Translations under genes and position numbers: made by a program
Shown: positions 1-4,500 of the stretch, in pieces
How positions within the stretch are numbered: position 1 is the first letter of the stretch
Layout of the letters: each line of letters begins with the position of its first letter
From: Treponema sp.
GTDB taxonomy: Bacteria; Spirochaetota; Spirochaetia; Treponematales; Breznakiellaceae
DNA: 5,127 nt
Assembly (NCBI GenBank): GCA_009785045.1
Contig: WQXC01000113.1
Coordinates: forward strand, 1 to 5,127
Direction of reading: 5' to 3'
The notes under the pieces: model-generated
Told to the model about the DNA's origin: nothing
The model's database searches: none
The model's input: the letters and a program-made list of their open reading frames with translations, nothing else

Positions 1-25
1 CTCTTATTCTTTCTTTCTCGCCCAT
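1..25 (-). CDS. transposase, N-terminal codons only (partial)
   Basis: Only the first eight codons are present: M-G-E-K-E-R-I-R, continuing past the left edge. The ATG at 25-23 is preceded by AGGGAG (minus strand, about 33-38) at a good distance, which favours this start. An in-frame ATG at 61-59 would add twelve residues (MSLEAKVAGRLP) but has no ribosome-binding site and lies inside a terminal box. From memory of the family, many ISNCY/IS1202-like DDE transposases begin with a short MS-x-KERDRL-type motif before a helix-turn-helix, and this N-terminus resembles that. With so little sequence the family assignment is tentative; IS481- or IS21-type remains possible. Confidence 0.55.
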
Positions 26-55
26 TGGTAATCTCCCTGCCACTTTTGCCTCCAA

Positions 56-105
56 GGACATTTTACCAAAAGGGGACATTTCTACTGGTTTCTTAGGGGG
101 ACATT
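56..105. repeat. iterated GGACATT boxes at the IS end
   Basis: GGGGACATT occurs at 72-80 and again at 97-105, 25 bases apart. A shorter GGACATT copy lies at 56-62, 18 bases from the first. All three are in the same orientation. Such spaced direct repeats near an IS terminus are normally transposase-binding sites. The innermost copy overlaps the alternative upstream ATG of the transposase, so transposase binding could also repress its own transcription or translation (inference). Confidence 0.65.
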
Positions 106-195
106 ATCACAAATTTTCTACAGTCTTTTTTATAAATACCGTACCTCGATTCCGTCAAGTGAAACACTGCCGTAAGTGTAAGTTGATGTTCCTTT

Positions 196-207
196 TCCTT
201 CGAAGGA
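196..207. repeat. 12-base perfect palindrome upstream of the C39 lipoprotein gene
   Basis: TCCTTCGAAGGA is a perfect palindrome in otherwise AT-rich intergenic DNA, about 36 bases upstream of the putative -35 box of the gene at 281. It could be a protein-binding site, but a single palindrome of this size can occur by chance and no regulator is encoded in the window. Confidence 0.3.
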
Positions 208-242
208 TTAAAATACTTATTGTCTGAGAACAAAAACACACA

Positions 243-270
243 TTGACTCATCAATAAAAAGCAGTATATC
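243..270 (+). promoter_or_regulatory. putative sigma70-type promoter of the C39 lipoprotein gene
   Basis: TTGACT (243-248) is followed after 16 bases by TATATC (265-270), a reasonable -35/-10 pair. Transcription would start at about 276-278, only a few bases before the ATG at 281. No Shine-Dalgarno sequence precedes that ATG, so the message would be nearly leaderless. The rest of the 112-280 interval holds no convincing gene. Confidence 0.45.
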
Positions 271-280
271 ATCAATTTAA

Positions 281-961
281 ATGAAAAACATTAGTAAAAA
301 ATTAATTATTAGTTTTGTTACAGTCGTATTCCTCGTATCATGTATTACATATAATCTTGATTCGATTGTAAGAGTGCAGCAGCCGGATAATATTACCTGC
401 GGAGCGGCATGTGTAAAAATGGTTATGGATTATTATTTTTCCAGTTCAGAAGGTGTTTTTGAAATTTTTGATAAAGTCTCCGGTACAGGTCCAAAGGGAT
501 TAACCAATTTAACATACAAAATGACATCATATTTTGACAGTTATAACCTATATTCAAGTATAATACGTTTTTCAGATTTAAAAACCATACTGGAATATTG
601 TGATACATATCAGATTCCGGCAATAATGCAAATACATGCAACCGGTGACATCTCTTTGGGGCATTATGTTGTATTCATACAGTATAAGACAGATGAAGGA
701 TTGGTAAAAATCAGAGATCCGGCAGATGCTGCCAGAGAATGGATAAATTATGCAGATTTGGAATATAGTTTTCTAAAGTTATCGCCGGATTTTGAAATCG
801 GCGGTAATATAATTATTTTGGCAAGCAAATCAATAAAAAACAAACAAAAGTACATATGCAGCAGGTGCAATAAAGAAAACATCATAGACAAATCAATTAT
901 GGACGCAATAACCTTCCTGTACTGTATAAACTGCGAAGCCGCTATTTCCATATGGAATTAA
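281..961 (+). CDS. C39-like cysteine peptidase lipoprotein with C-terminal zinc-ribbon-like tail
   Basis: 226 residues. Residues 1-21 form a lipoprotein signal peptide: lysine-rich start, hydrophobic core, and lipobox L-V-S-C with Cys21 as the lipidation site, so an exported, membrane-anchored protein is expected. The core matches peptidase C39-like domains: Q34 (possible oxyanion glutamine) in VQQPDNITCGAAC with catalytic Cys40, then His128 in LGHYVVF, then Asp146 in IRDPAD. The Cys-His-Asp order and spacing fit a papain-like C39 fold. After this comes something unusual, CSRC (193-196) and CINC (215-218), a four-cysteine zinc-ribbon-like pair. No ABC-transporter parts are attached, so this is not a typical bacteriocin exporter; it is more like stand-alone 'C39-like' proteins whose substrates are unknown. 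The start has no ribosome-binding site, but the signal peptide begins exactly there. The gene is visibly richer in A+T than its neighbours and sits beside an IS end, which suggests transfer. Function beyond 'probable cysteine peptidase' is not known. Confidence 0.7.
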   Translation: MKNISKKLIISFVTVVFLVSCITYNLDSIVRVQQPDNITCGAACVKMVMDYYFSSSEGVFEIFDKVSGTGPKGLTNLTYKMTSYFDSYNLYSSIIRFSDLKTILEYCDTYQIPAIMQIHATGDISLGHYVVFIQYKTDEGLVKIRDPADAAREWINYADLEYSFLKLSPDFEIGGNIIILASKSIKNKQKYICSRCNKENIIDKSIMDAITFLYCINCEAAISIWN

Positions 962-981
962 CATTGCAATAAATACCGGTA

Positions 982-1107
982 AGCCTGGTGCCGGAAAACG
1001 TTCCCCCTGAACGAAGTATCTGTTCTGGAAACTTCGCACTTTGTGCTCGTTGAAGGTTCCCGGAGTGAAGGGGGCGTGTTTCCGGCACCTGGCTCATCAA
1101 TTTTTTT
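982..1107 (+). repeat. large imperfect hairpin (about 113 bases) with trailing T-run
   Basis: The arms 982-1008 and 1069-1094 pair almost throughout. AGCC pairs with GGCT, then after one mismatch GGTGCCGGAAA pairs with TTTCCGGCACC. The stem continues with ACG/CGT past a one-base bulge, and CCCCCT pairs with AGGGGG. Inside, GGAA (1027-1030) with TTCC (1057-1060) and CTTC (1032-1035) with GAAG (1052-1055) enclose a small GCAC-TTT-GTGC hairpin (1036-1046). A run of seven T follows at 1101-1107, six bases after the stem. It lies 20 bases after the C39 lipoprotein stop, so it may act as that gene's terminator. However, it is far longer than a usual terminator; a MITE-like or REP-like repeat, or a structured RNA, are alternatives. 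Confidence 0.6.
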
Positions 1108-1143
1108 CTATATTCAGCGTAAATTTCGACCGATATTCATAGT

Positions 1144-1148
1144 AGGAG
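1144..1148 (+). promoter_or_regulatory. ribosome-binding site of the 125-residue protein
   Basis: AGGAG lies seven bases before the ATG at 1156, a consensus Shine-Dalgarno arrangement that fixes this start and supports the ORF being real. No convincing promoter is visible between the large hairpin and this site. Confidence 0.7.
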
Positions 1149-1155
1149 TATTACT

Positions 1156-1533
1156 ATGGAAATCGGAGCAATTCCACATCATACTTTCCCCAGCGTAGGC
1201 TATGCAATAAGCGCCGGTGAAGGCAGAATGTCCCTTCCGGTATCCCCTGGAATGGTTATTTACTCCCATTTAAGGCATGTTTCCGGCACACCTGCCCCGG
1301 AAGGTACCCAGGGCGTTAATATCTCCAAATTAAGAATCCTTGACACCATGATTGAGAACTTATCCAGAATGAAAAACCAGCCTGCCGAGGAATTCGGCAA
1401 CATGGACGGCACCGACGAGAGCCGGATAAACGAATTAATTGAGCAATATCATACACAAATAAAAGAAACCCAATCAGGCATTTATGCCCCAACTGCACCT
1501 GCTACCGGGCTGCTTTTTAACATCGCTGTATAA
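1156..1533 (+). CDS. hypothetical protein of 125 residues
   Basis: I do not recognise a family. The ATG has an AGGAG site at ideal spacing and the codon use resembles the flagellar genes rather than the AT-rich gene upstream, so this looks like a real native gene. The first half is rich in Gly, Pro, Ser and Val (for example SVGYAISAGEGRMSLPVSPG) and should be loop/beta. Residues about 55-72 and 85-105 are likely amphipathic helices with many charged residues. The C-terminus returns to a small, hydrophobic tail ending GLLFNIAV. There is no signal peptide, transmembrane segment or cysteine, so a cytoplasmic location, or export by a route without a cleaved signal, is expected. Its stop codon lies four bases from that of the convergent PPC gene. 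It may be a spirochaete-restricted protein (inference from general resemblance only). Confidence 0.6.
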   Translation: MEIGAIPHHTFPSVGYAISAGEGRMSLPVSPGMVIYSHLRHVSGTPAPEGTQGVNISKLRILDTMIENLSRMKNQPAEEFGNMDGTDESRINELIEQYHTQIKETQSGIYAPTAPATGLLFNIAV

Positions 1534-1537
1534 ACAA

Positions 1538-2566
1538 TTACGGCCAAATTTCTGTGTGTAAAGTACAACGTCCCATATTGCCGGTGAACCTGGAAACCTC
1601 GATATAATAAGTTCCGGCATTAAGCCTGTGCCTGATTAAAGCATTTGCGCCGTCACCGGAATCATCGTCTTCTGCAAGTAAAATCCCGTTACTGTCGTAA
1701 AGTTTCATGTAGGTATCCATGCTGCCTTTGGTCTGAACTACAAAATTGACATTTGCACGGGTTGATTGATAAATAAACCATCTGGATTCAGAAGATGTAT
1801 GAAAAAACACATTAGCGACTTCACCAAGCCTGACAGGCACCGAACGCGAACGCTCTGTGTTTCTTTCATCCGGAGGAAAGGCGGCAAAATTAGCAAAAAT
1901 CCGGTATGGACCGTTTGTACTTTCGCTGTATCCCTTTACTTTAAAATAAAATGTCGAGCCAGACGCTGCAGCTACTTCAATTTTGGCATTGGTTCCTTCT
2001 CCGCCATCATCATCTTCTGCAATAAGTGCAAACTGAGTATCATAAGCTTCCATGTAAGTATCAGTACTGCCATCGGTTTCTACCGTTAGAATGCCGGAAG
2101 CGGCAGCTGTTATACTGTACCAGATTTCTGCTCCCGGGTTAATATTTCCGGGTATGAATGAACCGGTTTGAAGCTGCACCATTTGCGGAAGAGACCTGTG
2201 ATAAGCTAAAATGCGGAAAAGGCCGCTTACGCTATCACTATAACCCCTTAATTTAAAAAGATACGTCGCGTCACGTGTAACACGTATCTCAATTTTGGCA
2301 TTGGATCCTTCCCCGCCGTCATCATTCTCTGTGATTAATTTACGACCAGAATCGTAAGCTTCCAGATAAGTATCTATATTGCCTGTTGTTTCCACAACTA
2401 AAATACCTGTTTCGGTTGGTTTTACACTGTACCAAATCTCCTGACCTGCAGCTAAAGTTTCATTAAAAAACGAATCTATACGCAGCTCTTTGGCATTTTG
2501 AGAAAAAGCGATATTGGAAACAGCAAATAATAAAACAATAAAAAGAAAATTTATTTTTCGAATCAT
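1538..2566 (-). CDS. secreted protein with three tandem PPC-type beta-sandwich repeats
   Basis: 342 residues from the ATG at 2566. Longer reading is possible (14 more residues), but AAAGGAG sits six bases before this ATG and the signal peptide starts here. Residues 1-22 are a signal peptide with a likely signal-peptidase I site after A-F-S, giving a soluble exported protein. The mature part is three similar repeats of about 100 residues (about 27-122, 130-225 and 243-340). Each carries the PPC hallmark: a W-(Y/F)-x-(S/Y) strand, then D-T-Y-x-x-x-Y-D (Asp65, Asp169, Asp284), then an acidic (N/D)DDxGxGxNA loop, then a (T/Y)(Y/F)xxxV-type strand. PPC domains usually trail secreted peptidases, yet no catalytic domain is present, so this is probably a binding or structural protein of the periplasm or surface. 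The acidic loops could bind calcium (inference). It follows motB by 84 bases, where fliL is expected in treponemes. Confidence 0.8.
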   Translation of the reverse strand: MIRKINFLFIVLLFAVSNIAFSQNAKELRIDSFFNETLAAGQEIWYSVKPTETGILVVETTGNIDTYLEAYDSGRKLITENDDGGEGSNAKIEIRVTRDATYLFKLRGYSDSVSGLFRILAYHRSLPQMVQLQTGSFIPGNINPGAEIWYSITAAASGILTVETDGSTDTYMEAYDTQFALIAEDDDGGEGTNAKIEVAAASGSTFYFKVKGYSESTNGPYRIFANFAAFPPDERNTERSRSVPVRLGEVANVFFHTSSESRWFIYQSTRANVNFVVQTKGSMDTYMKLYDSNGILLAEDDDSGDGANALIRHRLNAGTYYIEVSRFTGNMGRCTLHTEIWP

Positions 2567-2572
2567 AAAATA

Positions 2573-2577
2573 CTCCT
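2573..2577 (-). promoter_or_regulatory. ribosome-binding site that sets the PPC protein start
   Basis: AGGAG (within AAAGGAG on the minus strand) is six bases before the ATG at 2566. It places the start at the signal-peptide methionine and argues against the in-frame upstream ATG at 2608, which has no such site. Confidence 0.75.
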
Positions 2578-2581
2578 TTTG

Positions 2582-2622
2582 ATACTTCTGCAAAGTATAA
2601 TACCACAAAAGAGCATTGTTGG
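2582..2622 (-). promoter_or_regulatory. putative promoter of the PPC gene with overlapping dyad
   Basis: On the minus strand TATACT (2599-2594) is a good -10 box; 17 bases upstream lies CCAACA (2622-2617), a weak -35. Transcription would start near 2587, about 20 bases before the ATG. A perfect dyad, ATACTT-N5-AAGTAT (2582-2598), covers the -10 box and start point and so could be an operator or a small 5' hairpin just before the ribosome-binding site. No clear terminator separates it from motB, so read-through from the motility operon is also possible. Confidence 0.4.
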
Positions 2623-2650
2623 ATATAAGAATTATAAATTATTTAAACGA

Positions 2651-3376
2651 TTACAAGTGACCAGGGTCAAGAATAATAATATCTACCCGGCGGTTATTTG
2701 AACGGCCTTCTTCGGTATCGTTGTTGGAAACCGGCGCTGTAGAAGAAAAACCTGCAATTTGAAAATTGCTCTCGTTTATGCCAAGCGCAGTCAGATATCT
2801 AAGCACCGCTCTTGAGCGTTCAGCCGATAACTGCCAGTTATCTTCCCAGGGGCCATTGGGGTCTACGTCGATTGAGTCAGTATGACCTTCTATTCTGAAT
2901 TTTCTGCCCGGTAAATCGTTAAGGTAAGTTCCAAGACGCAAAAGAATATCTCTTGTCGCCTCGATATTTATCCGCGCGCTTGCAGGATAGAAAAATGCAT
3001 CTCCTGCCAGAGTAATAACAAGCCCGCGTTCATCATGAGTAACTTTTATTTTATTGGATCGGATTTCAGGTGAAAAAACAGAAACAGCTCTTCTAAGAGC
3101 AGTTCCCATAACCCTGCCGCGTTCCATCGAAGGCAGGGACATTACAGTGTTGCCAAGGTCGGCATTACGGCCGGCAGAAATGGTAAACCCACCAGTTAAA
3201 GAGCCGATACCGCCCTGCCGCATTGACGTAGAAATTGCATCAAGCTGCGCCTGGGTAATATCATCGGGATTGAAAAGAATGACGAAGAAGCAGAGCATGA
3301 GCGTGATCATGTCGGCGTAAGTGGTCATCCAATCGCCGGCAGAATCCGAACTCTGTTTTTTTCCCTTGCGCGCCAT
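2651..3376 (-). CDS. motB: flagellar stator protein MotB
   Basis: 241 residues, a usual length for MotB. It anchors the flagellar stator to peptidoglycan and, with MotA, forms the ion channel that powers rotation. Residues 1-16 are a short Lys-rich cytoplasmic tail. A single membrane helix follows (about 17-36) starting W-M-T-T-Y-A-D-M-I-T-L, in which Asp22 is the conserved ion-binding aspartate (Asp32 of E. coli MotB). After a plug/linker region (about 37-115) comes an OmpA-like peptidoglycan-binding domain (about 118-236), with the EGHTDS motif (163-168), NWQLSAERS (180-188) and GRSNNRRVDI (224-233). The start is supported by AAGAGGT five to eleven bases upstream. The gene is 72 bases after motA, a gap filled by two hairpins. 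Ion type (proton or sodium) cannot be decided from the sequence. Confidence 0.96.
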   Translation of the reverse strand: MARKGKKQSSDSAGDWMTTYADMITLMLCFFVILFNPDDITQAQLDAISTSMRQGGIGSLTGGFTISAGRNADLGNTVMSLPSMERGRVMGTALRRAVSVFSPEIRSNKIKVTHDERGLVITLAGDAFFYPASARINIEATRDILLRLGTYLNDLPGRKFRIEGHTDSIDVDPNGPWEDNWQLSAERSRAVLRYLTALGINESNFQIAGFSSTAPVSNNDTEEGRSNNRRVDIIILDPGHL

Positions 3377-3399
3377 GTTTACCTCTTAACCTTTACTTA

Positions 3400-3417
3400 G
3401 CACGGCTTTAGCCGTGC
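3400..3417 (-). promoter_or_regulatory. GC-rich intercistronic hairpin between motA and motB
   Basis: GCACGGCTAAAGCCGTGC is a near-perfect inverted repeat: seven base pairs with a TAAA loop (eight if the loop closes). It lies 23 bases before the motB ATG on the transcript. No T-run follows, so it is not a normal terminator; RNA processing, stabilisation or a REP-like unit are possible roles. Confidence 0.6.
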
Positions 3418-3429
3418 ACTAAAATCGAA

Positions 3430-3447
3430 AATGAAACTTGTTTCATT
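3430..3447 (-). terminator. AT-rich hairpin directly after motA with T-rich trail (weak terminator or attenuator)
   Basis: AATGAAACAAGTTTCATT is a perfect inverted repeat (seven to eight base pairs) beginning one base after the motA stop codon. On the transcript it is followed by TTCGATTTTAG, a T-rich stretch. The stem is AT-rich, so it would be a leaky terminator at most and might lower motB expression relative to motA. Confidence 0.45.
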
Positions 3448-3448
3448 A

Positions 3449-4240
3449 TTAATCCTTAAGCAGTTCAGCTTCCATTGTCTTGCGAAGCCCAGGACTAAGG
3501 TAAGCCAAAAGTTTCATTGCAAGAATACGGGTATTATCACCAGCCTGAATGGAAAGAACCCCTTCTATAATCATTTCTTTTACAGATGTCTCATAAGTAT
3601 CTTGTCCCTGTAATTTTTTTGCCCAGGGCATAACTGTCGTATTTGCAACAATCGAACCGTATAGAGTCGTGATAAGAGCCATCGCCATGTTAGGACCAAT
3701 AGACGCTTTATCATCAAGGTTTGATAACATGTTTACAAGACCGATAACCGTTCCCATCATTCCGAAACCGGGAGCAAGAGCTGCCCAGCCGTTAAGCATG
3801 TTAATATTTACCATGTGACGGCTTTGCATCTGGGTTAATTCCAGTTCCATAAGATCGCGGATAATAGTCTGGTCTGTGCCGTCAACAACAAGGCGAAGAC
3901 CTTTTTTCATAAACTCATCTTCAAGGTCTTCAAGTTCGTCTTCCAAAGCAAGCAAACCTTCACGGCGGGCTTTTTCGGAGAAAGCAACAAGTTTTTGAAT
4001 AATTGCCTGTTCATTAAATGACGGTATGCTAAAAGTACGTTTAATAATACTGAATGCGCCAAGAGCGGTTCCCCAACTGTTGGCGACCATAACCGCAAAA
4101 TAAGATCCTACGATAACAAGGGCGAAAGACGGCAAGTTTAAAAGACGTATAAAACCAATCATACCGCCGGCAGTATTTACAGCGGTAAAAACCAACATAC
4201 CAAAAGCGCCAATTATACCAACGACGGTTGCTAGATCCAT
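3449..4240 (-). CDS. motA: flagellar stator protein MotA
   Basis: 263 residues from the ATG at 4240. MotA is the membrane ring of the stator that converts ion flow into torque. Predicted membrane segments are at about 2-22, 36-55, 152-172 and 185-206. The cytoplasmic loop between the second and third carries ARREGLLALED (91-101); Arg92/Arg93 and Glu100 correspond to the charged residues that contact FliG (Arg90 and Glu98 in E. coli). The two conserved prolines are Pro157 (L-A-P-G-F-G-M-M-G-T-V) and Pro205 (V-M-P-W). The C-terminus is a charged helical tail. A TTG six codons upstream is in frame, but AGGAG sits seven bases before this ATG, which fixes the start. It begins four bases after flbD ends, indicating coupled translation. 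Confidence 0.96.
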   Translation of the reverse strand: MDLATVVGIIGAFGMLVFTAVNTAGGMIGFIRLLNLPSFALVIVGSYFAVMVANSWGTALGAFSIIKRTFSIPSFNEQAIIQKLVAFSEKARREGLLALEDELEDLEDEFMKKGLRLVVDGTDQTIIRDLMELELTQMQSRHMVNINMLNGWAALAPGFGMMGTVIGLVNMLSNLDDKASIGPNMAMALITTLYGSIVANTTVMPWAKKLQGQDTYETSVKEMIIEGVLSIQAGDNTRILAMKLLAYLSPGLRKTMEAELLKD

Positions 4241-4244
4241 ACTT

Positions 4245-4442
4245 TCACTCCTGTACAATCGAAGGACCTATCCGTTTCCGGTAGGTCTCGATTTTTTCCA
4301 AAACATCATCCGCTTCATTTCGGACAATGTGGGTTTTTCCTGACATCATTACCAGAGTTGTATCCGGACGGATTTCTATACATTCAATCTGATGAGGGTT
4401 GATGTAATATTCTGTCCCGTCAAGTCTGGTTACATTTATCAT
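4245..4442 (-). CDS. flbD: FlbD/SwrD-type flagellar protein
   Basis: 65 residues, the usual length for the FlbD family. Typical features are the start M-I-x-V-T-R-L-D-G, then N-P-x-Q-I-E-x-I-E (15-23), T-T-L-V-M-M-S-G-K (28-36), and a helical, charged C-terminus. It has no membrane segment and should be cytoplasmic. Family members such as Bacillus SwrD raise motor power and act on stator function, which matches its place just before motA. It ends four bases before the motA ATG, and the motA ribosome-binding site lies within its last codons. No Shine-Dalgarno sequence is visible just before its own ATG at 4442. That ATG overlaps the stop of a 16-codon open frame as ATGA, so translation may depend on coupling or on the upstream hairpin region. 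Confidence 0.9.
   Translation of the reverse strand: MINVTRLDGTEYYINPHQIECIEIRPDTTLVMMSGKTHIVRNEADDVLEKIETYRKRIGPSIVQE
4248..4252 (-). promoter_or_regulatory. ribosome-binding site of motA inside the end of flbD
   Basis: AGGAG on the minus strand lies seven bases before the motA ATG at 4240 and inside the last codons of flbD. It selects the ATG at 4240 over the in-frame TTG at 4258 and links motA translation to that of flbD. Confidence 0.8.
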
Positions 4443-4489
4443 ATCACAAATTTACAGAAACAGGGAGGTATTACCTCCCTTATTTCCAT
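4439..4489 (-). other. 16-codon open frame overlapping the flbD start (possible leader peptide)
   Basis: The frame ATG (4489-4487) to TGA (4441-4439) would encode MEIREVIPPCFCKFVI. Its stop shares ATGA with the flbD start at 4442. AGGAG directly abuts the ATG, which is too close for an efficient ribosome-binding site, so real translation is doubtful. If translated, ribosomes would open the hairpin at 4462-4480 and deliver re-initiation at flbD, which lacks its own Shine-Dalgarno sequence. An open frame this short may be chance. Confidence 0.2.
4462..4480 (-). promoter_or_regulatory. intercistronic hairpin between flgE and flbD
   Basis: AGGGAGGTAATACCTCCCT is a perfect inverted repeat with eight base pairs and a three-base loop, 20 bases after the flgE stop and 19 bases before the flbD ATG. 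The following GTTTCTGTAAATTTG is only moderately T-rich. It may be an attenuator, a 3' stabiliser of the flgE message, or a structure sequestering the GGAGG it contains. Confidence 0.6.
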
Positions 4490-4500
4490 CTCCTATTTTT

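Larger units (their letters stand above)
1..111 (-). mobile_element. end of an insertion sequence (transposase-proximal end)
   Basis: Seen: iterated GGACATT-type boxes lie at 56-62, 72-80 and 97-105. An open reading frame with a good ribosome-binding site begins just inside them and runs off the left edge. Read on the minus strand, the putative outer terminus is TGTGATAATGTCCCC starting near 111, so it begins with TGT as many transposon ends do. Known: elements of the IS21, IS481 and ISNCY/IS1202 kinds carry repeated transposase-binding boxes at their ends. Inference: the element extends leftwards beyond base 1 and its border with host DNA is at about 109-111. The exact border and any target duplication cannot be fixed because the other end is outside the window. 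Confidence 0.7.

Noticed and set aside
93..275. 60-residue minus-strand open frame ending inside the IS end
   Set aside because: No ribosome-binding site or recognisable motif, and its end lies within the terminal boxes of the IS. It could be the remnant of a gene cut by the insertion, but nothing supports that.
1120..1136. TAAA and ACCGATAT upstream of the 125-residue gene, resembling a sigma28 promoter
   Set aside because: Only five bases separate the two elements instead of about 15, and the -10 match is partial.
1534..1537. Possible bidirectional terminator between the convergent genes
   Set aside because: Only four bases separate the stop codons and no stem with T-runs was found around them.
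1766..2089. 107-residue plus-strand open frame opposite the PPC gene
   Set aside because: It is the antisense shadow of the repetitive PPC coding sequence, with no supporting start signal or motif.
2823..2830. GCCGATAA, an exact sigma28 (FliA) -10 consensus on the plus strand
   Set aside because: It lies antisense inside the motB OmpA-domain coding region (codons for L-S-A), and no TAAA -35 element is found at the right distance upstream.
3054..3320. 88-residue plus-strand open frame opposite motB
   Set aside because: Antisense shadow of a certain gene; no ribosome-binding site or domain.
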